Source of the DNA: UBA1351 sp963677885
GTDB taxonomy: Bacteria > Bacillota > Clostridia > Lachnospirales > Vallitaleaceae
Length of the DNA: 64,000 bases
Direction: 5' to 3'
NCBI GenBank assembly: GCA_963677885.1
Contig: OY782500.1
Span: 2,232,001-2,296,000 of the forward strand
A program made the position numbers and the translations under genes. Below the pieces are notes generated by a model. It did no database searches and was not told where the DNA came from. It saw nothing but the letters and a program-made list of their open reading frames with translations. Numbering within the stretch: position 1 is the first letter of the stretch; the number at the start of each line of letters is the position of its first letter. This document shows, in pieces, positions 15,464 through 24,984 of this stretch.

Positions 15464-17527
15464 TTACAACATTCTAAAATCAATATTTTCAGGAGGATTA
15501 AACCTTGCTCTTACCTTGTCAAGGTCAGTCTCACCAAGGTCATAGGCTTTCTTTTTAAACCACAGCTCGCATAATTGATTATTGCCTTCCCTTATCCTGG
15601 CAGGTTCAAGGTTAAATAGACCCTCAAGATAGGACCACTTCTTCAGGTGATAGGCAGCTTCACCAATACTGACCTGAATTTCTTCTGTCTCTTCAATCCC
15701 CTTTTCTTGAAGGGATTCATAAAGAGACCAGATCTTTTCATATGACCTGCGGTCAGTCAGAAGCTCAATCCATTCAACCATAAAATCTTCTTTCATATAG
15801 GGAGTTTGACAGGAATCAATCAAGGCAAAAGCCTCTTCATAATACTTCAACGCCTGATCACTATAACCCTTTTTGTCATAGAGGGCACCTATTGTTCTAA
15901 CATAAACTAAGGATGATTCAGGCCTTCTCATATTCACCAGCAAGTCTATAGCTTCATCGATTCGGAAGTTCTCGCTTAATATTAGGGCTTTTTCAAGTAC
16001 CAGTCTATCAAGACTTGCTTCACCTTGATTTGAAGATATATTCTTCAATTGGTCCAGGGCCTTATCCAGGTATGGCAGCCAATAAGGATCAACCATATAG
16101 GTCATTTCCTGATTGGGATTAATAGAAGCCTGTCCTCTTAAAAGACCCAGCCAAAACTCCTGGTCATGAGTTAATGAATCCTGGGGAAAAGACATACTTG
16201 CCAGTTCCCGGATTATAGATCCCTCTTCATCAGGTACTGAACTGCAACCTAAACGTTCCTTTTCAAGGGCTCCCCATCCGGTTCCATATGACAAGAGCTC
16301 CCTTGGTTCAAGTTTGGACATCCGGCTGTATGCTTTCTCATAAGCCTCTAATTGGTCATGATTATGTCTGGAAAAAATCTCTTCTTTTACATATGCCTTA
16401 GCCTGATTATAATCGTCGTCGTAGAGTCTTTCCAGGTCTCCTTCTTCAATCATGCCAAACATCTGCATAAACTCAAGGCTGGACTGGCCCTCCATTAATT
16501 CACTGTGTAGCTGGCTGGGGAAGATTCCTGCCTGAATTTCCACATACCGGTCATCATGACCATGTGACAGGTACTCTTGCCACCTGTCTCCTCCGGCATG
16601 GGTTCCCCAACAAAACATCTTCCTATATCTTAGGAGATTGGAGGAACACTCATAAAAAAGACTGCCGTCCTCATAAGCCACTGCCTCATAAGGATGTTGG
16701 AGGCTTTCCGGATTTTGGTAGAAGTACTCGTTGGACCGTTGAAACTGTCTTGGATAAGACACATCTCCTTCAATACCCTCCAGGTAGGGAAGCTGACCAT
16801 AACCCATAACATTGGTCATAAGTCCTTTATCATTAAGATAGGGTTTGACATAGATAACTTCATTGGCTTCTGAGAAGACTCTTGCCCTGTGCAGCTCACT
16901 TACAGCCGTATTGGACCAATAATAGAGTGGCGTCTTTTCCGGATAGATATTAATGATCTTGGTATAAGCTACCAAAGTTTCCTGGTTAGTTAAATGAAAG
17001 TCAATCTGATAGAAGAGCTTCTTAACCCTTTCATACTCATACATTCTTAGAAACTCATGGCCACTGTCATCCACACATGAGGCAAAAAACACAGGTGCAC
17101 AGGATAGATAGGTATGTCCAAAATGGGCCATGTTCCATTCAATCCCTCCGGAAAACCAGGCATTTCGAAGGCCAAGATTGGCCGGCTGAAAGACAGGATT
17201 TACACTGAGGAGTTCTCGCTCATAGCCTTTGTGGTAGAGGGAATAAAGTCGGCCTCCATACTCAGGAAGAAAAACGGCTTTTAGGGATTCATTTTCCAGG
17301 ATTACCGTTTTCAGGGTACACAAGTCCTTTGAACGCTCATAGTGACTTTGCATCTTATAGGGAAGAACACGAAAGCCGGCATATTTACCGAAGGCAGCCT
17401 GTTTGTCCTTTGGCATGGATCCATCGACTTCGGTTACCCGGTCTTGGGATTGGTCTCTTAAAACCGGCAAGGGATTTTCTCGAATCCTGGTATAGCCAGG
17501 TAATTGCATATGGCCTACAGATATCAT
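15464..17527 (-). CDS. DUF5107 domain protein with C-terminal TPR-like helices
   Basis: A 687-residue soluble protein with no signal peptide. About residues 40-340 look like the DUF5107 beta-sandwich fold related to galactose mutarotase (LPEYGGRLYSLYHKGYERELL, GGIEWNMAHFGHTYLSC, YYWSNTAV). Residues 450-680 are helical repeats of TPR type (ALKYYEEAFALI). The family occurs in carbohydrate-use operons but its reaction is not established to my knowledge. It is the last gene of the operon, 23 bp after galE. Its place, and the lack of another glycosidase or phosphorylase in the unit, make it a candidate for the step that frees the sugar; that is inference. Confidence 0.82.
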   Translation of the reverse strand: MISVGHMQLPGYTRIRENPLPVLRDQSQDRVTEVDGSMPKDKQAAFGKYAGFRVLPYKMQSHYERSKDLCTLKTVILENESLKAVFLPEYGGRLYSLYHKGYERELLSVNPVFQPANLGLRNAWFSGGIEWNMAHFGHTYLSCAPVFFASCVDDSGHEFLRMYEYERVKKLFYQIDFHLTNQETLVAYTKIINIYPEKTPLYYWSNTAVSELHRARVFSEANEVIYVKPYLNDKGLMTNVMGYGQLPYLEGIEGDVSYPRQFQRSNEYFYQNPESLQHPYEAVAYEDGSLFYECSSNLLRYRKMFCWGTHAGGDRWQEYLSHGHDDRYVEIQAGIFPSQLHSELMEGQSSLEFMQMFGMIEEGDLERLYDDDYNQAKAYVKEEIFSRHNHDQLEAYEKAYSRMSKLEPRELLSYGTGWGALEKERLGCSSVPDEEGSIIRELASMSFPQDSLTHDQEFWLGLLRGQASINPNQEMTYMVDPYWLPYLDKALDQLKNISSNQGEASLDRLVLEKALILSENFRIDEAIDLLVNMRRPESSLVYVRTIGALYDKKGYSDQALKYYEEAFALIDSCQTPYMKEDFMVEWIELLTDRRSYEKIWSLYESLQEKGIEETEEIQVSIGEAAYHLKKWSYLEGLFNLEPARIREGNNQLCELWFKKKAYDLGETDLDKVRARFNPPENIDFRML

Positions 17528-17550
17528 ATTATTCCTCCAGGACCCTTATA

Positions 17551-18576
17551 TTACAGGGTTGCCTGTCTCCCTTCTCTGGATTTCTTATTGTCCACAAAAC
17601 GCCAGGCATCCTGACACATTTTGTTCAAGTCATATTTTGCCTTAAAGCCCAGTAGGCTTTCAGCTTTTTCAGTTCCACCATAACAGGTCCCAATATCACC
17701 GGGACGTCTGTCGACAATCTTGTATGGAACCTCCTTTTTACTGGCATCTTCAAAGGCTTTTACCACTTGCAGTACACTGTATCCATTTCCTGTTCCCAGG
17801 TTAACAGCTTCAACACCTGAGTGGTTGTCCAGATATTCGTAGGCTTTTAGATGACCGATTGCCAAATCTTCCACATGAATATAGTCTCTTACACCGGTTC
17901 CGTCAGGAGTATCATAGTCATTTCCAAACACTGATAAAACATCCAGTTCACCGGTAGCAACCTTGGCTACATAGGGAAGGAGGTTGTTAGGAATATCGTT
18001 GGGGTCTTCACCAATCAGGCCACTTTCATGGGCTCCGATTGGGTTGAAATAACGAAGTAAAACTCCTGAGAATTCAGGATCGCTTTGTCCGTAATCCCGG
18101 ATGATATCTTCAATCATTAATTTGGTGGCTCCGTAGGGATTGGTTGTTGATAGAGGATGGGTTTCCACAAAGGGAACGTCCTTGTTCAAGCCATAAACCG
18201 TTGCCGAAGATGAAAAAACGATTTTTTTGCAGTCGTAGGCTTTCATGACTTTTAGTAACTGGACACTACCTACTACATTATGATCATAATAATCCAGGGG
18301 CTTGGCTACAGATTCTCCAACAGCCTTAAGTCCGGCAAAATGAATAACACAGTCGAAGTTGAATTGACTGAAAAGGTGTCTTAGAAGAAGACCATCCCGG
18401 ATGTCTCCCTCTACAAATTCCGGTCGACGGCCTGATATGGTCTGTATTTTATCCAAGACTTCTCTTTTTGAATTGGAAAGATTATCCAGGATAACCACTT
18501 CCCGGCCTGCTTCCAATAGTTTGACGACAGTATGGCTTCCGATATAACCCATACCGCCGGTTACTAATATTGACAT
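17551..18576 (-). CDS. galE: UDP-glucose/UDP-hexosamine 4-epimerase
   Basis: SDR-fold epimerase of 341 residues. The NAD-binding motif is TGGMGYIGSH, the catalytic serine lies in FSSSATVYG and the Tyr-Lys pair in NPYGATK. A GTG six bases earlier is also possible, but the ATG giving MSILVTGG fits the family start better. It interconverts UDP-Glc and UDP-Gal, and in some members the N-acetyl forms. Following a kinase and a uridylyltransferase-like enzyme, it would complete a route from free hexose or N-acetylhexosamine to the UDP-Glc series. Confidence 0.96.
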   Translation of the reverse strand: MSILVTGGMGYIGSHTVVKLLEAGREVVILDNLSNSKREVLDKIQTISGRRPEFVEGDIRDGLLLRHLFSQFNFDCVIHFAGLKAVGESVAKPLDYYDHNVVGSVQLLKVMKAYDCKKIVFSSSATVYGLNKDVPFVETHPLSTTNPYGATKLMIEDIIRDYGQSDPEFSGVLLRYFNPIGAHESGLIGEDPNDIPNNLLPYVAKVATGELDVLSVFGNDYDTPDGTGVRDYIHVEDLAIGHLKAYEYLDNHSGVEAVNLGTGNGYSVLQVVKAFEDASKKEVPYKIVDRRPGDIGTCYGGTEKAESLLGFKAKYDLNKMCQDAWRFVDNKKSREGRQATL

Positions 18577-18582
18577 AAACAC

Positions 18583-19428
18583 CTAACCTTTCAGTCCACC
18601 ACCGGTTACGCCGGCAATAATCTTTTCTGACAGGAATATATACAAGAGGAAGGTTGGAAGGAACACAATAACAACGGCAGCGAACATACCTGCCCAGTCA
18701 CCGATGTAGCGCATAGACTGGATCATGGAATAGAGACCAACAGCCACTGGCCTGAGCTCTGACTGGTTGGCAAAAATCAAGGCCATAAAATATTCATTCC
18801 AAATCGTAATAAAGTTAAAAATTGTTACTGTAATAATTCCCGGTTGAACCAAAGGAAGGATAATCACCCAGAAGGTTTTCATAGGAGTACATCCATCAAT
18901 GGCTGCTGCTTCTTCAAAGGTAAAAGGTATGGTCTTGAAGAAGGTAATCAGGAAGAAAATAGTAAAAGGAACATTTATGCAGATATATAGAATAATTAAC
19001 AAGAGTCTTGAGTTTGTTAATTGGATCTTCGTCACTAATGAAAACAAGGGAAGTATAATCATAATTTGAGGAATTCCAAGTGCTGAAACAAACATAGCCT
19101 GTAATAATTTGTTGAACTTAAACTTGAATCTGGCCAATACATAAGCCGCAGGAGCACCCACAAGAATAACACCGACACAGGAAAAGAAAGTATAGATCAG
19201 GGAATTCTTAAAGTAAGTTGCCACGTTATGGGTAAAAAGAGCCTTAATGTAGTTGGAAGGATGAAAACCCTGTTTTAAGACCTCACCACTGAATATTCCA
19301 GGTGTAGTTGAAAAGGATGCAACCACAATCCATCCGATGATAAAAAAGGTAAAAAGGACCCATAGGTTCAAGATGGCATAACTTGGCAGATTTTTTGTAT
19401 TTTTTACTAAACTGTTTCTATTCTTCAT
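18583..19428 (-). CDS. Carbohydrate ABC importer permease (MalG-like)
   Basis: Integral membrane protein of about 281 residues with six helices and the ATPase-contact motif EAAAIDGCTPMKTFWVIILPL near residue 190. AGGAGG sits five bases before the chosen ATG; a GTG one codon earlier is too close to it. It pairs with the preceding permease and lipoprotein. No ATPase is encoded in the operon, so the transporter presumably uses a shared MsmX-type ATPase, as is common in Bacillota. Confidence 0.94.
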   Translation of the reverse strand: MKNRNSLVKNTKNLPSYAILNLWVLFTFFIIGWIVVASFSTTPGIFSGEVLKQGFHPSNYIKALFTHNVATYFKNSLIYTFFSCVGVILVGAPAAYVLARFKFKFNKLLQAMFVSALGIPQIMIILPLFSLVTKIQLTNSRLLLIILYICINVPFTIFFLITFFKTIPFTFEEAAAIDGCTPMKTFWVIILPLVQPGIITVTIFNFITIWNEYFMALIFANQSELRPVAVGLYSMIQSMRYIGDWAGMFAAVVIVFLPTFLLYIFLSEKIIAGVTGGGLKG

Positions 19429-19437
19429 CACTGCCTC

Positions 19438-20343
19438 CTAATATTCAATATTGTCATCTTTAAAAAGTTTGGTGGTTATCACAAACATAACTACAACAAT
19501 CAGGGTAAGAACCACACCAACTGCGGCACCAACACCAACGTTCCGGTCTGTAACAACCATATTGTTACCGAAGACCATCTGATACATATAAACCATGGGG
19601 GTTACTGTTCCAGGCTCCGGATTTAGTGGGGAAAAGACCTGAGACCAGATAAAGAAGGCTACTGTAGTAATGGTCCACAATACTATATTGGTTCGTACAA
19701 CGTCTTTTAAGAGTGGCAGGGTAATATGATAGAACTGCTCATATTTCTTGGCTCCTGCAAGGGTTGCAGCCTCATAGAAGTCTTCTGGAATACGCTCAAT
19801 GGCTGCCATAAAGATCAGCATATAATAACCGACCATGCCAAAACAGTAGGCAATCAGCATTGAAACAAAAATATTGTCCGGCGCTGTCCACTGAATGGCA
19901 GCTGCCTTTTCCATACCCAAAAATTCGAAGACTGTCTTAAGAAGACCATATCTGGAACTAAATACATACTGCATCCACATCGTACCCATGGCAACAGCTG
20001 ACACAACATTAGGCAGGTAGATGATTGCACGAAAGGCTGATTTACCCTTAACTCCTGAGGTCAGCATGACAGCAAAGAGTATGGCCAAAAAGAAAGTGAT
20101 AAAACCACCCCATAACCAGATATTAATCATGTTTTTCATGGATTGCACAAAAAGAGTTGAGTCTTTTAGAAACAGGTAGTTATCCAAACCTACAAAAGTC
20201 CATTTACCGGCAGCGTCTGTTATATTCTCAACGTCAAAGAGGGACATAATAGATGTCCGAATTGTCGGATAGAGAAAAACCACCAGATAGGACAATACTG
20301 CAGGTGTAAGGAAAGCCACCATCATTGTCTTATTCTTCTTCAT
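19438..20343 (-). CDS. Carbohydrate ABC importer permease (MalF-like)
   Basis: Six-helix permease of 301 residues beginning MKKNKTMMVAFLTPAVLSYL; AAGGAG directly before this ATG decides the start over a longer frame. The EAA loop reads EAATLAGAKKYEQFYHITLPLL near residue 200. It is separated from the binding-protein gene by a short intercistronic hairpin, and lies 9 bp before the second permease. Confidence 0.94.
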   Translation of the reverse strand: MKKNKTMMVAFLTPAVLSYLVVFLYPTIRTSIMSLFDVENITDAAGKWTFVGLDNYLFLKDSTLFVQSMKNMINIWLWGGFITFFLAILFAVMLTSGVKGKSAFRAIIYLPNVVSAVAMGTMWMQYVFSSRYGLLKTVFEFLGMEKAAAIQWTAPDNIFVSMLIAYCFGMVGYYMLIFMAAIERIPEDFYEAATLAGAKKYEQFYHITLPLLKDVVRTNIVLWTITTVAFFIWSQVFSPLNPEPGTVTPMVYMYQMVFGNNMVVTDRNVGVGAAVGVVLTLIVVVMFVITTKLFKDDNIEY

Positions 20344-20361
20344 TTCAGTCTCCTTTTTAAA

Positions 20362-20392
20362 ACAGTATGGGAAGGCCAGCTCCCCATACTGT
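20362..20392 (-). other. Intercistronic hairpin between binding-protein and permease genes
   Basis: ACAGTATGGG pairs perfectly with CCCATACTGT around an 11-nt loop. On the minus strand it is followed by TTTTAAAA, so it may terminate some transcripts or protect the upstream mRNA end. Either would give more binding protein than permease. Confidence 0.7.
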
Positions 20393-20403
20393 CTCAACCA
20401 ATC

Positions 20404-21723
20404 TTACTTTTTCATTTCTGCTATAAACTCATCTGCTGTCATTGAACCTGAAAGAAGTTTTGTAAAGGCTTCAGCAATAACAGGTAACTTGTCTGTATCT
20501 GCCTGAATACCACCGGCCCAAGGATAAACTTTATCAAGGTTGTTAAAGACGACTTTAGCTTCTTCTAATTGTGTTGGCCATGTAGCGTCTCCGCTGACTG
20601 GTACACCAAAAGATGCTTTTGCAATATCATTGTCAACACTTCCTGTTGTCAAATGAACAAGGAGTTCAAATGCCACGTCAGGATACTTGGAGTTTTTATT
20701 GATTTGGAATGCCTGTGAGCCGTAGTTGGCTGCATTGGTTCCGTCTACACCACCGTCAATAGCAGGGTAAGCAAAGGTTCCCCACTGAAAATCAGGTCCT
20801 GTTGAACCCATAATTTCATTAACCAGCCAAGTTCCGTTTAAGTACATGGATACTGTACCGGCAGCAACATCCTGTTGACCTGCTGGCCATTTGTTTGATG
20901 CAACGGTTTCACTAACATATCCATTGGAAGCAAGGGTTTCGAAATCTTTGGCTGCCTGAAGAACTGCCGGATCATCCCATAGAGTATTGGTCTTGTCTTT
21001 AACAAGTTCCTCTACCCATGCAGAACCTTTTAGTCTGGCAAGGTGGGTTCCGATTAAGGTATCAATATAAGCATCATCTGTTGTCATTGGTACAAAACCG
21101 GCTGCTTTTAATTTGTCGCATGCATCAAGGAATTCATCCCAGGTTTGAGGTGTTCCTTGGATACCGGCTTGTTCAAAATGTGCTTTGTTATACATAAATG
21201 CAAATACAAAAGGTTGGTAAGGTAGAGCTTTTAGTGTTGAATCCTCTGAGAATCCACGTCCAAGATCAAGTAGGTTGGACATAACCACATCTTGATATGG
21301 TTTTCCACCAGTCGCATCGTAGGATGCTGCTACATAATCATCAAGACTTAAAGCGTAATCACCCCAGTTTTTAGTTACACGTTCAAGGTCTTCATCCCAA
21401 ATATCAATCACCTGTCCGTTATCAAGAGCCGGTTGTAGTGTCTTTCTGATTTCACGGCCATTCCAGTTGACAGTTACTTTTACGTCAGGATGCATGTCCA
21501 TAAAGGAGTCAATACCTTTTTGGAGTTCAACAGCCTGTGGTTCAGTTGAGTTCCACATAGACCAGTAAACCAATTCTCCTTTAAGAGAATCACCACTGTC
21601 ACTGCCTGTTGAACTTGAATCTGTGCTTGTGTCTTTTCCTCCGTCTGCATCTTCGCTACCACATGCAGTCAGGACCATAGACAAGACCAATACTAATACT
21701 AGAACATTTTTAAATTTTTTCAT
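20404..21723 (-). CDS. Sugar ABC importer solute-binding lipoprotein
   Basis: A 439-residue family 1 extracellular binding protein. The N-terminus is a lipoprotein signal peptide with lipobox LTAC and acylated C21, then a Ser/Asp/Gly-rich linker. The mature part shows the usual features of sugar-binding proteins: LVYWSMWN, PYQPFVFAFMYNKAHFEQAG, and a late MYLNGTWLVNEI. It would hand its sugar to the two permeases downstream. The ligand cannot be read from sequence; the neighbouring kinase suggests an N-acetylhexosamine or a galactoside containing one. Confidence 0.94.
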   Translation of the reverse strand: MKKFKNVLVLVLVLSMVLTACGSEDADGGKDTSTDSSSTGSDSGDSLKGELVYWSMWNSTEPQAVELQKGIDSFMDMHPDVKVTVNWNGREIRKTLQPALDNGQVIDIWDEDLERVTKNWGDYALSLDDYVAASYDATGGKPYQDVVMSNLLDLGRGFSEDSTLKALPYQPFVFAFMYNKAHFEQAGIQGTPQTWDEFLDACDKLKAAGFVPMTTDDAYIDTLIGTHLARLKGSAWVEELVKDKTNTLWDDPAVLQAAKDFETLASNGYVSETVASNKWPAGQQDVAAGTVSMYLNGTWLVNEIMGSTGPDFQWGTFAYPAIDGGVDGTNAANYGSQAFQINKNSKYPDVAFELLVHLTTGSVDNDIAKASFGVPVSGDATWPTQLEEAKVVFNNLDKVYPWAGGIQADTDKLPVIAEAFTKLLSGSMTADEFIAEMKK

Positions 21724-21779
21724 GTTTCCCTCCTAATATTTCATTAATATTATAACTCGCCTAGTCGTTACCAGGCAAA

Positions 21780-22889
21780 TTAAGAACAATAGATGCTGAC
21801 AATTTCTGCCATAACTTCCTTCTGCTTCTCCATTTCTGACACGAACTTGAATTGATTTCTAGCCCGAATCAGATTATGACCTTCCTTATGAATCTTAAAA
21901 TATTGATCACCTTCCAGATAGTCCGTCAAAAATCTAACGCCACATTCCAAGGTCATGATAATAGCTGCCAGGGGTAGCCACTCGACTTCCTGAGGTTTTA
22001 AATCCCGTCCCATTGCCTCAAGAAAACCTTTGGTATAGGCTTCATATTTCTTAAAGTCCACTTTCAAGTCATCTAAATTTTCGCCATCCTCTGCAATTGT
22101 TGAACCACAGGAACGAATGGCATCTCCATAATCATACAGGGCACTTCCCGGCATAACAGTATCCAGGTCAATGACACATCGGCCTCTTCCTGTCTCGTCA
22201 TCTAGAAGTACATTGTTGATTTTGGTATCATTATGTGTTACCCGCATAGGAATCTTGCCTGATTCCAAACCGCGAATAAGGGTTCCGGCCATTTCTTCTC
22301 TGGACAAGGCAAAAAGAATTTCGTCTTGACACTGGGAAGCTCTGCCTTTGGCATCTTCACTGATGGCTTTCTTAAGTCTTTCATAACGTTTTACCGTATG
22401 GTGAAAACCTTCAATGGTCTCAACCAGACTTTCGACCGGATACTCGCTCAGCATACACTGAAACTGGCCGAAAGCCTTGCCTGCCTCGTAAAGCATACCT
22501 GGACTTTCTGCAAAAGTATGTCCTGTTGCCTGCTCTACAAAAACATAGGCTCTCCAGAAATTGCCTTCTTCATCGTTATAGTATGATTGACCCTCTTTCG
22601 TATGAATGAGTGTCAGAATTTCGTAACCATCCATCTGCTCTTCTTCTGTAATACGATCCGACAGATAGGAGGTTACGTTTTCAATATTTTCCATTAAGCC
22701 ACTGGTATTGGTGAACACCAAGTGGTTTACCCTTTGTAAAATATAATGGGTTGGTTCCTTGTAATCGTCTACGTAGGTCACCTTGTAAGTATCGTTGATA
22801 TGGCCATCGCCATAAGCTTTAACACCCTCCAATTGGCCTACAAAATTAAACTGACTACATATCCTATAAAGTTTTTCTTCTTTTGTCAT
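21780..22889 (-). CDS. nahK: NahK-like anomeric sugar kinase (APH fold)
   Basis: Aminoglycoside-phosphotransferase-fold kinase of 369 residues. The N-terminal GDGHINDTYKVTY motif and the catalytic and metal motifs VTHNDTKINNVLLDD and CVIDLDTVMPGSALYDYGDAIR match N-acetylhexosamine 1-kinase, which phosphorylates GlcNAc or GalNAc at C1. The gene overlaps none of its neighbours: it starts 1 bp after the nucleotidyltransferase gene and precedes the binding-protein gene. The sugar could also be another hexose; the symbol reflects motif similarity only. Confidence 0.82.
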   Translation of the reverse strand: MTKEEKLYRICSQFNFVGQLEGVKAYGDGHINDTYKVTYVDDYKEPTHYILQRVNHLVFTNTSGLMENIENVTSYLSDRITEEEQMDGYEILTLIHTKEGQSYYNDEEGNFWRAYVFVEQATGHTFAESPGMLYEAGKAFGQFQCMLSEYPVESLVETIEGFHHTVKRYERLKKAISEDAKGRASQCQDEILFALSREEMAGTLIRGLESGKIPMRVTHNDTKINNVLLDDETGRGRCVIDLDTVMPGSALYDYGDAIRSCGSTIAEDGENLDDLKVDFKKYEAYTKGFLEAMGRDLKPQEVEWLPLAAIIMTLECGVRFLTDYLEGDQYFKIHKEGHNLIRARNQFKFVSEMEKQKEVMAEIVSIYCS

Positions 22890-22890
22890 C

Positions 22891-23805
22891 TTAACCCTCC
22901 CACAATTTCTCAGGGTATTTACCTGCTTTTATCATTGATCCTATTGCATCAACAACAATTTCTTTGTCTTGGCTGTATGTCACGCCATACCATTTTTCTT
23001 CAGTCGTCAGGACATTGACCTGACACCTCTTGTCCTGTATCATTCGGTCCACTACATAGGGTAAAAAAAACTCGCATTTTAATGGATTGCTTTTAAGGTT
23101 TTCTATGAGAAAGCCTTCCAGGGTATCCTCAATTTCTTTGACAAAGGATTGCCCAAATCCCCACATATTCATTGAAACTATTGTTTCTTCAGGAAGTTTT
23201 GTAAACACTTCTTCTTCCAAGTATGCAATATGATTGTCATGCTTTTCTATATGAACCCGTTCAACAACCTCTACCAAGTTTGACTGGTCATCTACCCTGC
23301 AAACACCACGGGACACATAACCATGCTCTGTTACAGTATTTTTGAGATAATAACCTACCATAGTATAATCGTATTCACCTAAAGAGCTTTGACTTAAGTA
23401 GTCATAGATTTGGGCAAATGCTTCTTTTCCATAGTAATCATCTGCATTAATTACTGCAAAAGGTGCATCGATTAAATGCCTGGCTGCATATACTGCATGA
23501 GCCGTTCCCAGGGGTTTAACCCTGTCATTTGGAATATGTATAGTGTCTGGGATATCTGTCAATTCTTGGAATGCGTATTCTACCTCAATATGCCTGCCAA
23601 GCCTATCTCCGATAATCTCCTTAAAATCCTTCTCAATCCTTCGATTGATAATAAAGATAACTTTTTCGAAGCCGGCCCTAGAAGCATCATATACTGAATA
23701 GTCAATGATCAACTCACCATGTTTACCAACAGGATCCGTTTGTTTTAGCCCACCATAACGGCTTCCAATTCCTGCAGCCATTACGACTAATATAGGTTTT
23801 TTCAT
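22891..23805 (-). CDS. Sugar-1-phosphate nucleotidyltransferase
   Basis: GT-A-like nucleotidyltransferase of 304 residues. The N-terminal signature is a variant of the usual GxGTR loop, AAGIGSRYGGLKQ, followed by DPVGKHGELIIDYSVYDA. The metal aspartates appear in VINADDYYG near residue 118. It is not a GalT (HIT-fold) enzyme. As the first gene before a NahK-like kinase and upstream of galE, it likely joins the sugar-1-phosphate made by the kinase to a nucleotide, probably UTP. The sugar and nucleotide are not proven. Confidence 0.85.
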   Translation of the reverse strand: MKKPILVVMAAGIGSRYGGLKQTDPVGKHGELIIDYSVYDASRAGFEKVIFIINRRIEKDFKEIIGDRLGRHIEVEYAFQELTDIPDTIHIPNDRVKPLGTAHAVYAARHLIDAPFAVINADDYYGKEAFAQIYDYLSQSSLGEYDYTMVGYYLKNTVTEHGYVSRGVCRVDDQSNLVEVVERVHIEKHDNHIAYLEEEVFTKLPEETIVSMNMWGFGQSFVKEIEDTLEGFLIENLKSNPLKCEFFLPYVVDRMIQDKRCQVNVLTTEEKWYGVTYSQDKEIVVDAIGSMIKAGKYPEKLWEG

Positions 23806-23858
23806 TTGATCCTCCAGATGAAATTTGAATTTTGACTCCGTCGACTGAAGCTAAGACT

Positions 23859-23917
23859 ATCATACTCCCATAAAGGTCATAAGTATTTGCAAAATCTACT
23901 AGAGAGTTTGCACAATC
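23859..23917 (-). promoter_or_regulatory. Sugar operon promoter with two direct repeats, likely AraC-family sites
   Basis: On the minus strand TATGAT (23859-23864) is a -10 without a good -35. In its place lie two copies of GATTnTGCAAA, at 23886-23896 and 23907-23917. They are 21 bp apart (two helical turns) and the proximal copy abuts the -35 position. This is the typical layout for activation by a dimeric AraC-type regulator; the divergent gene encodes one. Confidence 0.7.
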
Positions 23918-24001
23918 TCACTTTGTAGGTCTCGTCAATATAGCCAATCAAATCTATTTCTGTTATACTTTATATACAAAAAACGGAAAGGGAGGCTGAT
24001 T

Positions 24002-24910
24002 ATGAACCATGTTGTCGACGGCTATCAACTGACATTAATAAAAAACGAAATAAGCGTCAAACACCTGATTAGCGTCCATTATTTTGAATACTCCAAGAAT
24101 TATATCTTCGAAGGCGAGAGCCATGATTTCTGGGAACTCCTTTATGTTGACAAAGGCGAGATTAACGTTATGGCTGATGACAAGAAATACGTCCTGGCCA
24201 AGGGTGAGATCATCTTTCACAAACCTAACCAGTGGCATAATGTTATTGCCAACGGCAAGGTAGCTCCCAACTTAATCGTCATCGCTTTTGACTGCAAGTC
24301 CAAGGCCATGGAATTCTTTGAAGACAAGGTTCTGACTATAGATGACCGCATCAAGGCTCATTTTGCGACCATTATCTCAGAAGCCAAAAACGCCTACAGC
24401 GTAGATCTTAGCGACCCATCCTGTAAGGCATTAAAAAAACGCAAGCATATAACCTTCGCGTCTGAACAGATTCTTCGTATTCATTTGGAACTTCTTTTAA
24501 TCGAGATGATTCGTGATAAGGAGATTTATTCGACTGTTGCTAAAACCAACTCCTCCATTCGTGAGTATGCCCAGGAAGAAAAGTTATCCATCATTATTGA
24601 GTTTCTCAAGGAAAACGTCCACAAGCGTCTTACCCTTGAGGACATCTGTCACGAAACCCTTCTGTCCAAATCCTCCCTCATTAAAATTTTCAAAGAGGGT
24701 ATGGGGATTTCTGTCATGGAATACTTTAAGAAACTAAAAATAGATGAAGCCAAGCTCCTTATTCGAGAAGGAAACTATAACTTCACCCAGATTTCCAGTA
24801 TACTTGGTTATAATTCAATTCATTACTTTTCGAGAACCTTTAAAACCGTAACCGGAATGACGCTGACTGACTACGCCTCATCTGTTAAGGTTTATCTAGA
24901 CGGCAAGTGA
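24002..24910 (+). CDS. AraC family transcriptional regulator (cupin sensor)
   Basis: A 302-residue regulator. The N-terminal cupin-like domain (about 20-120) contains HDFWELLYVDKGEI and KGEIIFHKPNQWHNV, the usual sugar-sensing part. Two helix-turn-helix motifs form the C-terminal domain (about 195-295: TLEDICHETLLSKSSLIKIFKEG, and FTQISSILGYNSIHYFSRTFK). GGGAGG precedes the start. It is divergent from the sugar operon and is the likely activator through the direct repeats in the shared promoter region. Confidence 0.94.
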   Translation: MNHVVDGYQLTLIKNEISVKHLISVHYFEYSKNYIFEGESHDFWELLYVDKGEINVMADDKKYVLAKGEIIFHKPNQWHNVIANGKVAPNLIVIAFDCKSKAMEFFEDKVLTIDDRIKAHFATIISEAKNAYSVDLSDPSCKALKKRKHITFASEQILRIHLELLLIEMIRDKEIYSTVAKTNSSIREYAQEEKLSIIIEFLKENVHKRLTLEDICHETLLSKSSLIKIFKEGMGISVMEYFKKLKIDEAKLLIREGNYNFTQISSILGYNSIHYFSRTFKTVTGMTLTDYASSVKVYLDGK

Positions 24911-24931
24911 TTCAATGAAGAATCACTTGCC
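24902..24931. terminator. Perfect 12-bp stem at the end of the AraC gene
   Basis: GGCAAGTGATTC pairs perfectly with GAATCACTTGCC around AATGAA. The stop codon of the AraC gene lies inside the stem. There is no U-run on either strand, so it may act as a weak terminator or an mRNA end-stabiliser. Confidence 0.5.
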
Positions 24932-24984
24932 TATAAACATCTACTGCCAATAAGGCTGGTCATCCATCAAGTAGGTATCCAGAC

